64,000 nucleotides of DNA from CAIXZV01 sp963697365 (GTDB taxonomy: Bacteria; Chloroflexota; Limnocylindria; Limnocylindrales; CSP1-4). Positions 12,301 to 19,573 of the stretch are shown one piece after another. The stretch covers positions 1 through 64,000 of the forward strand of contig CAVONT010000001.1 of assembly GCA_963697365.1 (NCBI GenBank). The letters run 5' to 3'. Numbering within the stretch: position 1 is the first letter of the stretch; every line of letters starts with the position of its first letter. The notes beneath the pieces are model-generated. The model made no database searches, was not told the DNA's origin, and saw nothing but the letters and a program-made list of their open reading frames with translations. The position numbers and the translations under genes are program-made.

Positions 12301-13375
12301 CGCCGCAAACGCGACGTTCTCCCCGCCGTCCGGCATGGTGGAGCGTGGCGAGAGCGCGCAGTCGGCGGGCAAGAACAAGGTGGCAGTCGAGTTCGCGGAC
12401 CAGGTCCTCGGAGCGCACGGCCAGACCGGACCTCGAACGGCCACCACGGACAAGGCGGCCGTCGGCATCGGCCAGTTGGTTGCCTTGCGGCCAGCCGGCA
12501 CGACTGCACCCACCACAGCCCCGGACGCCCCAACCGGCTTGTCGACGACACCTGCCGACGGGAAGGTGACCCTCTCGTGGTCGGCACCGGCGTCCGACGG
12601 TGGCTCGCCCATCCTCCGGTACGACGTCTACCGGGGCACGGCATCCGGCAGCGAGGGAACGACGCCGATCGGAACCTCGACGGAGACGTCGTTCACGGAC
12701 ACCTCCGTCACCAATGGAACCCGGTACTACTACACCGTGAAGGCCGTCAACGCGGTCGGGCCGGGAACGTCCTCGGCCGAGTCCTCGGCCACGCCGGCGT
12801 CCGCTCCGGCCGCGCCCGCCAGCCTCGCTGCCACCGGCGGCCCAGGTACCGTCGGCCTGACCTGGATCGCGCCCTCGGACGGTGGCTCGCCGATCACCGG
12901 CTACAAGGTCTACCGAGGAACGACGAGCGGTGGTGAGACACTGCTCACCACCATCGGCGCCGTCACGTCGTGGTCCGACACGGTGCCTGCTGGGACCTAC
13001 TACTACACCGTGTCCGCCATCAACGCGACAGGGGAAGGCCCCAAGTCCAGCGAGGCCCCCGCGACGGCAGGGCCGCCGCCCGCCCAGACCGTTCCAGGGG
13101 CACCACAGAACCTGACAGGCGCATCGGCGTCCGGGAAGGGCGTCCAGCTCACGTGGTCGGCCCCCGCGTCCAACGGCGGCAGCACGATCCTCGGCTACAA
13201 GGTCTACCGGGGGACGGTGAGCGGGGTCCAGACGCTGCTCACACAGCTCGGCGTTGTCACGACGTTCAAGGACGCATCGACGACTCGTGGCGCGACGTAC
13301 TACTACACGGTCAAGGCCTTCAACGCCATCGGCGACGGGCCCGCTTCGAACGAGGTGTTCGCCAGAGCGAAGTAG
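2..13375 (+). CDS. Giant multidomain surface protein (LamG, FN3, cadherin-like, three metallophosphoesterase domains), 5' partial, frameshifted
   Basis: The window opens inside a LamG domain, so the start lies upstream. Reading the frames in succession gives roughly 4,450 residues ending at a TAG at 13373-13375. Domain order: LamG, FN3, Ig-like, metallophosphoesterase, LamG, cadherin-like/He_PIG array, LamG, two FN3, LamG, PKD-like, metallophosphoesterase, LamG, metallophosphoesterase, two FN3, a beta-rich segment, three FN3. Such architecture is typical of secreted or cell-surface proteins that bind glycans and hydrolyse phosphoesters outside the cell. About 30 one-base indels break the frame between 1.05 and 11.56 kb, while 11.56-13.37 kb is clean. 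Homology resumes after each break and no scattered nonsense codons are seen, which argues for sequence error rather than decay. No C-terminal sorting motif or membrane anchor is visible. It could be two or more adjacent genes whose boundaries are hidden by the frameshifts. Confidence 0.75.
1015..1850 (+). other. Calcineurin-like metallophosphoesterase domain 1
   Basis: Motifs of the purple-acid-phosphatase-like family appear in order: GAGDIADC near 1033, a GDN-Y block near 1125, GNHDW near 1228, GHKPRYSSG near 1471 and GHDHIYER near 1570. Metal ligands expected for the family are present. At least three indels lie between 1,050 and 1,390 and another near 1,790. The closing segment FGVFKLTLHDP matches the end of metallophosphoesterase domain 2. 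Confidence 0.8.
1870..2615 (+). other. LamG domain 2
   Basis: The segment reads ALDLGSG, TFTLETWFKRTGTG, WHHAAATYDGQTWNLYLDG, VLDEARIWNRALS and GLIARWGMGEGTG without interruption in a single frame. This is a complete LamG/pentraxin-like jelly roll and serves as the in-window reference for locating indels in the other copies. Confidence 0.85.
2777..3395 (+). repeat. Long internal coding repeat, copy 1
   Basis: About 600 bases are nearly identical to 4696-5310, and the first 390 also to 5780-6169. Coding content is one cadherin-like module end, one He_PIG module and the start of the next cadherin-like module. DNA-level near-identity implies recent duplication or gene conversion. Confidence 0.85.
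4696..5310 (+). repeat. Long internal coding repeat, copy 2
   Basis: Nearly identical to 2777-3395 over some 600 bases. Differences include a one-base loss near 5158 (gatccgacgg against gatcctgacgg in copy 1) that shifts the frame. Confidence 0.85.
5780..6169 (+). repeat. Long internal coding repeat, copy 3 (shorter)
   Basis: About 390 bases nearly identical to the starts of copies 1 and 2. It ends exactly where the sequence switches to LamG domain 3. An extra G at 5798 (gccgccGaactac against gccgccaactac) breaks the frame in this copy only. Confidence 0.85.
6166..7485 (+). other. LamG domain 3 followed by two FN3 domains
   Basis: LamG spans about 6166-6890 with TFTIETWFRRDG, HHAAATYDGTTWRLYLDG and LDEARIWNRARTRAE. 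FN3 domains follow at about 6901-7195 and 7200-7485, each with a D-AGYNVYRS strand and a TYFYAVTA strand and separated by short Pro linkers. The whole stretch is one uninterrupted frame. Confidence 0.85.
7510..8225 (+). other. LamG domain 4
   Basis: Motifs ALDLGSGTAYVGFGD, WILGINGT, HHAAATYDGTTWRLYLDG and ARWGLNESTG are recovered by moving between frames. Breaks occur near 7495, 7655, 7788, 7990, 8025 and 8090. A PKD-like segment (about 8236-8515, with SAGDDQSVASGAAATLTGSA) follows. Confidence 0.8.
8521..9320 (+). other. Calcineurin-like metallophosphoesterase domain 2
   Basis: The recovered motifs GAGDIGQC, TGDNAYPDGT, PSIGNHDW, WHRPRFDSGSD and NGHEH-YERFAPQ are spread over three frames because of indels near 8478, 8565, 8695, 8755, 8890, 8928, 9064 and 9160. 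The order and spacing match domain 1, so the two are clear paralogues. It ends with the same FKLTLHEASYDWQFLPVAG segment. Confidence 0.8.
9340..10060 (+). other. LamG domain 5
   Basis: GLDLGSG, TFTIETWFKREGAGTG, WVLGIDATSN, HHAAATYDGTTWRLYLDG and VLDEARVWNRALS identify the fold. Breaks near 9368, 9812 and 9963 each need one base removed to continue the domain. Confidence 0.8.
10190..11130 (+). other. Metallophosphoesterase domain 3 (divergent, terminal metal-ligand motif altered)
   Basis: Motifs are VTIPDTQNYS near 10235, AAHMGDITENG near 10355, TPGNHDGW near 10463, MDFIVLNLEL near 10643 and TTHAF near 10753. Where domains 1 and 2 have GHDHIYER or GHEH, this copy reads LVLNGNYPGEG (about 10876-10908), so the usual GHxH ligand pair is absent. 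Breaks near 10321, 10637, 10715 and 10978. It resembles a different subfamily from domains 1 and 2. Confidence 0.7.
11290..13375 (+). other. C-terminal FN3 domains and a beta-rich segment
   Basis: Two near-identical FN3 domains (about 11290-11560 and 11590-11870) share APTIGTATAGNAQATVTWTA and TGYVVTPYAGTTAG. The comparison pinpoints an extra C near 11554 (cagtcCggccgcc against cagtcggccgcc). A segment rich in TxT and AGDLLLATI (about 11880-12510) is unrecognised. Three FN3 domains with GYKVYRGT motifs finish the protein at 13375. From 11560 onward a single frame is intact. Confidence 0.8.
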
Positions 13376-13394
13376 CGGCACCTCACGGCAGCAC

Positions 13395-13431
13395 CAGGAT
13401 GGTCGCTGGCGCCTCGTCCGCGACCATCCTG
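13395..13431 (+). terminator. Rho-independent-like hairpin after the giant gene
   Basis: Perfect 12-bp inverted repeat: CAGGATGGTCGC at 13395-13406 and GCGACCATCCTG at 13420-13431 with a 13-base loop, 20 bases after the stop codon. There is no U-tract, as is common in high-GC genomes. Confidence 0.6.
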
Positions 13432-13821
13432 CACTCTCGACGGTCTCATCCTCCGCCAGTCGCCTGACGAGCCGTCTCCACGGCGTCGGTGACGTTCACC
13501 ACGTCCGCCCGCCATGCGTCTCGACCTCGTGTCCACGGGACCAGTGCAGCACGGGGCCGGTGGAGGTCGCGTCCCGGATCTGCCGGAAGGTCGTGGACGA
13601 CCCCTCCCGCGAGTGACAGGCTGTTGTCACAGCGACCCTCGATGATGACCGCGGCTCGTGAACCGATGGGGGGATCGCGGGCCACCACTTTCCGCCGCAG
13701 CGACAACGGGCTGCGGCACCTATCAAGAGCGCCTGAGAGCCCCGGCTCGATGACGGCGCGGCAACCGGCCTGGCGTCCCACCAGGCACGGTGCCCCGGCC
13801 GGGTCCGATAGGAGACGTGGG
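13432..13821. other. Intergenic region without a supported gene
   Basis: Open frames cross this stretch on both strands, but none shows a start signal or recognisable protein pattern. It presumably holds the promoter of the gene starting at 13822, though no clear -10/-35 pair is visible. Confidence 0.4.
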
Positions 13822-16233
13822 ATGACCAGCGAGGGCCCGAAGGGGCGATCGAATGACCTCGGCATGGCCGCGGTCGAGCGCATCCACCGCGAGATGCAGA
13901 TCGACGAGCCGTGGACCGTCCGCGAGGAGCGCGGGTTCACGTGGTGGGGCGCCTGGATCCGCCAGCGCGTGTGGGCCGGCCTCGCCACCCGCTCGGCCGG
14001 CGAGACCCTGTGGCACATCCGCGCCCGCGCGCCGGTCTTCCGGGACCAGCCCGACGAGCCCGCCACCTACGCCCGGGTGAACGAGTGGAACGTCCTCTGG
14101 CCGATGGGGGCGATGGCCTACGACCCCGACGACGGCACGATCTCCGCCCGCACCGGCGCGTTCCTGTATGCGGGTGTGGACCCATGGCTCGAGACGTTCG
14201 TGCTGATGGCCGTCGGGCTGCAGGCCTCGCTCGCATGGGTCGAGGCCGAGACCGCCCACGGAGCGGGCCCGCGCGACGCCAAGCCGCACCCGGTCGCCGG
14301 TCCGAGGCGGGACCCGGACGACATGCTCAACCTGGCCGGCAGCACGCCCAAGGTGGCCTCGCCGATCACGGCCTCGATCCTGCTGTCGGCGGAGACAGAC
14401 CTCGAGGCCGAGGGCATCACCGCGGTGTTCGACGCGGACGACGAGATGCTCGTGGCGACCTGGCCGCTGGCTGGCGAGACGGCGGGGTGGGTGCTCCGGA
14501 CCGTGGTCCACCCGGTGCTCGGACCCGGCGCGCTTGCCCGGCTCGTGCTCCCGCGCCCGATGGGCCCGCAGCGGGGCGCCTGGATCGCGAACGCCCTCAA
14601 CCTGGCCGAGGCGGCGGACTGGACGGGCGAGATCCGGCCGCACGCGTTCGGCGCGTGGGTGGTCGAGGACGGCTGCCTCGCGCACAACGCCTTCTTCCCG
14701 GCGGTGCTGTTGGGCGGCGGCGACGAGGCGGTCGCGGTCCAGTTCGCCCGCACCTTCGCGGCCTGGGGTGGCGTCCGGGCCCGCTTTGCCGGCGACCGGC
14801 TGCCCTGGCTGGAGGCGGCGGCCGTGGCCCGCTACCCGGACGACGGACCCCTCCCACCCGCGGACGGCGAAGGCGGCGAGGATGGGGACGGGTCGGAGAC
14901 GGCCACGGAGCCCGTCCCCTGGGACCAGCGGTCGTTCGGCCACGCGGCACGGACGCCACGAGCGAGATCGGCAGCCCCGGCCGGCCAGCCTGCCCGCGAC
15001 CTGCTGGTGGACCCGCGCGACCCGGCGGTCTTCCACGAGATCGACGACGCCGTGGCCGCGGCGGAGGATGGCGACCGCATCCTCGTCCGGCCCGGCACCT
15101 ACCGCACCCCCGTGGTCGTCGACCGCGCGGTCCGGATCGAGGGGGAGGGCGACGCCGCAGCCATCGTGCTCGAGCCCGTCGGCGGTGAGGCGCTGGGCTT
15201 CGCCGTCTCGGGCGCGACCGTGGACGGGCTGACCATCCGCCCCGCCCGGGCCGGCAACGACGGCGAGCTCTGGTCGGCCGTGGCGGTGCACAACGTCGAG
15301 GCGACCGTGGAGGGCTGCCTGCTGTCGAGCCACCTCGGTGCCACGGTCTGGGTGGGCGGACCAAGCTCGAGCGCCCTCATCCTCGGCTGCACGATCACCG
15401 GCGGGGCACAGAACGGCGTCTGGGTCTGCGAGGAGGGGCGCGCCCGGGTCGTCGCGAGCCGCATCACCGGCAACCGCTGGTCGACGATGGCAGGCGGCCC
15501 CCACGCCGTCCTCGAGATCACTGACTCCGAGATCGTCGACAACCTCGACGGCGGTGCCGCCGCCATCGACGGAGCCGTGCTCGTCATCGAAGGGTCGACG
15601 ATCTCCGGAAACGCCGGTACCGGGATCCTCCTGGGCGCCGCGGCACCCTCAGCGCGGGTCGAGGACTGCACGGTGGAACGCAACAGCAGCGAGGGCATCC
15701 TGGTCGCTGCGACTCGCGGCTGTGTCGTGATCCGCAACCGTGTTCGCGACAACGGCCTCGGGATCGGCGTGCTCGAGGGTGCCAGCCCCCGGGTGGAGGC
15801 GAACGACCTCGCCGACAACGGGACAGGCATCGGCGTCCGGGGTCGGGGCACGAACCCGGTCGTGGTCGGCAACATCGTGTCCGGGACGCGGACGGTCGGG
15901 GTCGTCGTGGACGAGGCTGCATCCGGCCGCTTCGAGGCGAACACCGTGTCCGGCGCCGGCGGCGCGGGCATCTGGGTCGACGACGCGGGCACCACGCCCG
16001 ACTTCTCCGGCAACCAGGTCTCGACCAGCGGCGCCGCTGGGGTGCTCGTGACCGACGGCGCTGGCGGCCGCTACCGCTCGAACGACCTCCGCGGGAACGC
16101 GGGGGGCTCCTGGAAGCTCGATCAGCCAGGCGACCTCGAGCGGACCGGCAACCTCGAGGACGCGGGGCGGGCGCCCATCGACCTCCCGGACCTGCATGAC
16201 CGGCCCGCCGGGGCTCCCGGCCGGCCGAACTAG
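13822..16233 (+). CDS. Right-handed parallel beta-helix repeat protein with unknown N-terminal domain
   Basis: 803 residues. Residues about 1-350 form an unrecognised mixed alpha/beta region with a DDMLNLAGSTPKVASPI stretch and Trp-rich segments. Residues about 390-800 are regular turns of a right-handed beta-helix (NosD/pectate-lyase-like). It begins with VDPRDPAVFHEIDDAVAAA and ILVRPGTY, which is the usual opening of such domains, then gives repeats of the form V.GNIVSGT...GVVVDE. There is no signal peptide, so it is probably cytosolic. The start is chosen at ATG 13822 because AGGAGA lies 6 bases upstream (13810-13815); the frame is open further upstream without such a signal. A zinc-ribbon protein follows in the same direction. 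Function unknown; beta-helices of this kind often bind or modify polysaccharides or serve as scaffolds. Confidence 0.8.
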   Translation: MTSEGPKGRSNDLGMAAVERIHREMQIDEPWTVREERGFTWWGAWIRQRVWAGLATRSAGETLWHIRARAPVFRDQPDEPATYARVNEWNVLWPMGAMAYDPDDGTISARTGAFLYAGVDPWLETFVLMAVGLQASLAWVEAETAHGAGPRDAKPHPVAGPRRDPDDMLNLAGSTPKVASPITASILLSAETDLEAEGITAVFDADDEMLVATWPLAGETAGWVLRTVVHPVLGPGALARLVLPRPMGPQRGAWIANALNLAEAADWTGEIRPHAFGAWVVEDGCLAHNAFFPAVLLGGGDEAVAVQFARTFAAWGGVRARFAGDRLPWLEAAAVARYPDDGPLPPADGEGGEDGDGSETATEPVPWDQRSFGHAARTPRARSAAPAGQPARDLLVDPRDPAVFHEIDDAVAAAEDGDRILVRPGTYRTPVVVDRAVRIEGEGDAAAIVLEPVGGEALGFAVSGATVDGLTIRPARAGNDGELWSAVAVHNVEATVEGCLLSSHLGATVWVGGPSSSALILGCTITGGAQNGVWVCEEGRARVVASRITGNRWSTMAGGPHAVLEITDSEIVDNLDGGAAAIDGAVLVIEGSTISGNAGTGILLGAAAPSARVEDCTVERNSSEGILVAATRGCVVIRNRVRDNGLGIGVLEGASPRVEANDLADNGTGIGVRGRGTNPVVVGNIVSGTRTVGVVVDEAASGRFEANTVSGAGGAGIWVDDAGTTPDFSGNQVSTSGAAGVLVTDGAGGRYRSNDLRGNAGGSWKLDQPGDLERTGNLEDAGRAPIDLPDLHDRPAGAPGRPN

Positions 16234-16247
16234 CAGGAGGCCGCCAG

Positions 16248-16286
16248 ATGTTCGGCAACGACGAAGCCACGAAGGGGGCCCCATGA
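16248..16286 (+). CDS. Possible 12-residue leader peptide overlapping the next start
   Basis: ATG 16248 is preceded by CAGGAGG at 16234-16240, the best Shine-Dalgarno match in this stretch. It opens a 12-codon frame (MFGNDEATKGAP) ending in TGA at 16284-16286. The stop overlaps the ATG at 16283 of the following gene (ATGA), which suggests translational coupling. It could equally be chance, with the strong ribosome site being a relic of an earlier start. Confidence 0.3.
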   Translation: MFGNDEATKGAP

Positions 16287-17161
16287 CGAACCTCGGCGGC
16301 TGGTTCATGTACTACGCGCTGAGGCAGCAGGAGGCGGAGCGCGACGCCGACTGGCGGGAGCTCGACGCCGAGGTCGCGGCAGAGGACCGCCGGTACGCGG
16401 ACGAGCTGGCCGCCGATGAGCGCCACCAGGAGCTCGTCGAGACGATGTGGGCGACTGCTGCGAGATCCCCGGAGCCTGCGACGGAGCCGGCGGACGCGTA
16501 CCTTGGGCCGCGGATCGACGTCGCAGGGGTCGGCCTGCGTGACCTCACCGCCTCGCCGCTCCCGGCGAGCGCCGACGCGCTGCGGGACGAGATCCGGCCA
16601 CTCAACCTGGCCGTCGGCCGTGGCGACGAGGACGCCGCCTGGGCGGTGGCGCAGGCGGTACAGGGCCTGCTTGGCGGGCGGATCATCGGCCTGCGCCTCG
16701 GCGGCCTGCGCGAGCAGGACCTGGCCGTCGCCGTCACGAACCTCGAGGACAACGACACCCTCGTCATTCCGACGATCGAGGATGCCAGCGGCGACGCGGT
16801 CCGGGGCCTGCGTGACGTGCTGGGGTCAGGCCTCCGGGAGCTGGAGGCGTCCAACGACGGTGCCGGCGGGCAGCGGCAGGACCCCGGCCGGCGGCTGAAC
16901 GTGGTGATCGGCAAGGGGGAGTCGGCCCGGAACCTCACGCTGGCCCTCAATTCGTTCGCCATCGTGGCGCACACGGCCTCTGGCCGGATCCCCGCGCCGC
17001 TCGATACCTGGGGCGGACGCCTGCTCCTGCCCAAGGACACGAAGACCTGCCCGGACTGCGCCGAGGAGGTGAAGGCCGCCGCCCGGATCTGCCGCTTCTG
17101 CCGGTACGAGTTCTTCCCGACGGAGCTGCCGCCACTCTGGGACGACCTGCCGCCACGATGA
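16283..17161 (+). CDS. Zinc-ribbon protein of unknown function
   Basis: 292 residues. The N-terminus is a charged helical segment (EAERDADWRELDAEVAAE). The middle (about 85-240) is an uncharacterised alpha/beta region containing LEDNDTLVIPTIEDASGDA. The C-terminus (about 253-277) is a CxxC...CxxC zinc ribbon, TCPDCAEEVKAAARICRFC, as in UPF0547-type proteins. It lies 49 bases after the beta-helix gene on the same strand and is probably co-transcribed with it. A hairpin terminator directly follows the stop. GAAGGGGG at 16271-16278 could be its ribosome site. Confidence 0.75.
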   Translation: MTNLGGWFMYYALRQQEAERDADWRELDAEVAAEDRRYADELAADERHQELVETMWATAARSPEPATEPADAYLGPRIDVAGVGLRDLTASPLPASADALRDEIRPLNLAVGRGDEDAAWAVAQAVQGLLGGRIIGLRLGGLREQDLAVAVTNLEDNDTLVIPTIEDASGDAVRGLRDVLGSGLRELEASNDGAGGQRQDPGRRLNVVIGKGESARNLTLALNSFAIVAHTASGRIPAPLDTWGGRLLLPKDTKTCPDCAEEVKAAARICRFCRYEFFPTELPPLWDDLPPR

Positions 17162-17163
17162 CA

Positions 17164-17185
17164 GGGTCCACCGGCAGGTGGGCCC
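17164..17185 (+). terminator. Hairpin immediately after the zinc-ribbon gene
   Basis: GGGTCCACC at 17164-17172 pairs with GGTGGGCCC at 17177-17185 (9 bp, one G-U) around a GGCA loop, 2 bases after the stop codon. Confidence 0.55.
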
Positions 17186-17306
17186 GGTCACAAGCCGGAC
17201 GGCACACGACGCGGCTGGCAGACGAGCTCCAGCAAGTGTGACGAGGGGCCGTTCGTCCCCCGCAGGTCGCGGCCCCTCGGCACGCCGCCCGCCGGCTGTG
17301 GCGTGG

Positions 17307-17312
17307 CACAGT
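17307..17312 (+). promoter_or_regulatory. -10-like hexamer for a leaderless MFS transporter mRNA
   Basis: CACAGT lies 7 bases before ATG 17320, the spacing seen at many other starts in this window. There is no Shine-Dalgarno sequence. It supports ATG 17320 over the in-frame GTG at 17311. Confidence 0.4.
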
Positions 17313-17319
17313 GCCGGAC

Positions 17320-18567
17320 ATGTCCGCCGTCAGCGCGGCCGTCACCTTCCTCGCGCGCCAGCAGCGCGACTGGCGGGTCACGGTCGCCCGGACCTCGCTC
17401 GACCGGCTGGCCTACCAGATCGTCTTCCCGTACCTGTCGGTCTACATCGTCGCCCTCGGTGCGAGCGCGACCGAGCTCGGGCTCGTCAACAGCCTGGGCC
17501 TGGTCGCCGCGGGCCTCGTCAGCCCGTTCATCGGCTGGCTCATCGACCGCAACGGTCCACGCTCGTTCTATCTCCTGGGTATCGGCCTGCTGGCGGTGTC
17601 GTACCTCACCTATGCGGTGGCCCAGAACTGGCCGATGGCGATCCTGGCGATGATCGCGTACTGGCTCGGGTATTCGATCAGCGGCCACAGTTGCGCGACG
17701 ATCTGCGGCAACTGCCTTGTGAACCGCGACCGCGCGACCGCGATGATGGTCTGCGAGACGGTGGGAGCCGGGATCCTCGGCATCGTGGGCCCGCTGGTCG
17801 GCGCGCTCATCGTCGCGTCGTCGGGCACGGTGGACGCGGATGCGATCCGGCCGCTGTTCGTGATCGGCCTCGTGATCACGCTGGTGACGTTCGTGATCGT
17901 GGCCACCCAGCTGTCGCCGCAGCGCTGGTCCACCGGCTTCGGGCGCGGCGCGCTGTTCGGCGACCTGCGCGAGGTGATGGGTGGCAGGCACCTCAAGCGT
18001 TGGCTGGTGATCGCCGGCATCGGGCAGCTGCCGGTGGGCATGGTGTTCGCCTTCTCGCAGGTGTACGCGCACGAGGTCAAGGGCGCCGACGCGCTCGTGC
18101 TCGGCGCGATGGCCGCCGCCACCGCGGTCGTGTCGATCGTCCTCGCGATCCCGCTCGGCCGGCTCGCGGACCGGATCGGGCGCAAGAAGGTGCTGTTCCT
18201 GACGATCCCGCTGTTCTGCCTCTCCAACATCGTGCTGGTCTGGGCGCCGGGCCCGGTGGCGCTCGTCGTGGCGGGTGGCCTGCAGGCGTTCTTCTACCTG
18301 GGCGGCCCGATCCAGGCCGCGATGGAGCGCGAGCTGGTGCCCGCCGCGCAGATGGGCCGCTGGATCGGGATCGCGCGGATCGTGCGCCTCCTCATGGGCG
18401 CGGTGATGGCGCTCGCGGCGGGCCTGATCTGGGACTCCGTTGGGCCGGCGTACGTGTTCCTCGCCTACGTGGCGATCGACCTGCTCGTCCGCGTGCCGCT
18501 GCTGGCCGGCATGGGCGACACACTGAGTGGTGGACACGTTCCAGCCGAGTCCGCGGTAGCGGCCTGA
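17320..18567 (+). CDS. Major facilitator superfamily transporter
   Basis: 415 residues with about 12 hydrophobic segments in two halves joined by a polar loop near the middle. MFS hallmarks are visible: LIDRNGPRSFYLLG after the second helix and the related GRLADRIGRKKVLFL in the second half, both variants of the inter-helix 2-3 and 8-9 motif. Substrate cannot be told from sequence; drug or small-metabolite efflux is the commonest annotation for such proteins. It is flanked by a zinc-ribbon gene and a panB-like gene, with a terminator before it, so it is probably a single-gene unit. Confidence 0.85.
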   Translation: MSAVSAAVTFLARQQRDWRVTVARTSLDRLAYQIVFPYLSVYIVALGASATELGLVNSLGLVAAGLVSPFIGWLIDRNGPRSFYLLGIGLLAVSYLTYAVAQNWPMAILAMIAYWLGYSISGHSCATICGNCLVNRDRATAMMVCETVGAGILGIVGPLVGALIVASSGTVDADAIRPLFVIGLVITLVTFVIVATQLSPQRWSTGFGRGALFGDLREVMGGRHLKRWLVIAGIGQLPVGMVFAFSQVYAHEVKGADALVLGAMAAATAVVSIVLAIPLGRLADRIGRKKVLFLTIPLFCLSNIVLVWAPGPVALVVAGGLQAFFYLGGPIQAAMERELVPAAQMGRWIGIARIVRLLMGAVMALAAGLIWDSVGPAYVFLAYVAIDLLVRVPLLAGMGDTLSGGHVPAESAVAA

Positions 18568-18667
18568 CGTCTCGAGGTTCACACCCGTCGTCGGCGCCAC
18601 GCCGGCTGCCCGTGTCACGATGGCCGCTCACCGGGTCTCGACTGCGGGACCAGCCGAGGGAGCACGC

Positions 18668-19475
18668 ATGGGAACCAAGCGCCTGACGGTGGCCGACATC
18701 CGCGGCGATGAAGGGCAGGCACCAGTTCACGATGGTCCGCACGACCACCTGGGAGGAACTGGGCGCCGCCGAGAAGGCCGGCGTGGAGATGGTGTCGGTC
18801 CCGCCCGAGATGATGGTCGAGCCGCAGTTCCGCGAGGTGGCGCCTACGGTCTTCGCGGTCCCGGGCATGAACTTCTTCGAGGTGGGCACCGCGGACGACT
18901 TCACCCGCTGGGCGTTCGCGATGCTCAAGGCCTCGGCCGATGCCGTGTACTGCAGCGCTGGCCTGCCGACGATCCGCCAGCTGGCTGCCGACAACGTGCC
19001 GGTCATCAGCCACGTGGGCCTGATCCCGTCGCGCGCGACCTGGACGGGCGGCTTCAGGGCGGTGGGCAAGACGGCGGACAGCGCGATGGCCGTGTACCGG
19101 GCAACGAAGGCGCTGGAGGCGGCCGGGGCGTTCGGCGCCGAGATCGAGGTGGTGCCGGCGGACATGGCGGCCGAGATCAGCGCCCGCACGTCGCTGTTCA
19201 TGATCTCGATGGGCGCTGGGACCGGCGGCGACGCCCAGTACCTGTTCGCCGAGGACATGCTGGGCTCCAACACCGGTCACGTGCCGCGCCACGCGAAGCA
19301 GTACCGCGACTTCGCCGCCGAGTACGAGCGGCTCCAGCAGGAGCGCATCGCCGCCTTCGGGGAGTTCGTGCGCGACGTGCACGAGGGCGCGTACCCCGAG
19401 CCGGGGCACATCGTGAAGACGGACCCGGCTGAGCTCGAGGCGTTTCGCCGGGCGCTCGCCGAGGAGCGCACCTGA
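18668..19475 (+). CDS. panB: Ketopantoate hydroxymethyltransferase family protein (frameshift near 18700)
   Basis: About 268 residues once one base is removed. The start MGTKRLTVADIRG (ATG 18668, preceded by GAGGGAG) is in one frame and continues as MKGRHQFTMVRTTTWEEL in the next. The repair point is cgcggcgatgaag near 18698-18706, where one G appears extra. The body contains SVPPEMM, EIEVVPADMAAEI and LGSNTGHVPRHAKQY, which correspond to conserved parts of PanB (5,10-methylene-THF plus ketoisovalerate to ketopantoate). The protein is divergent from classical PanB, so another C1-transfer or PEP-mutase-like role within the same barrel superfamily is possible. A strong terminator follows. Confidence 0.7.
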
Positions 19476-19519
19476 GCAAGCGAGGCTACGCCAGGGGGCG
19501 CCTCGCCCGGACATGAAGA

Positions 19520-19558
19520 GACGCCGGATCCCCGGCCGTTGGCCAGGGATCCGGCGTC
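19520..19558. terminator. Bidirectional terminator between convergent genes
   Basis: Perfect 13-bp stem: GACGCCGGATCCC at 19520-19532 and GGGATCCGGCGTC at 19546-19558 with a 13-base loop. It lies between the panB-like gene (+) and the META lipoprotein (-) and can serve both. Confidence 0.8.
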
Positions 19559-19573
19559 GTGTGTCGCTGGTCG

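Noticed and set aside
13723..15504. 593-codon minus-strand frame opposite the beta-helix gene
   Set aside because: No recognisable domain; the plus strand encodes regular beta-helix turns with a good ribosome site.
17188..18618. 476-codon minus-strand frame opposite the MFS transporter
   Set aside because: His/Arg/Asp-rich shadow without hydrophobic segments; the plus frame is a clear transporter.
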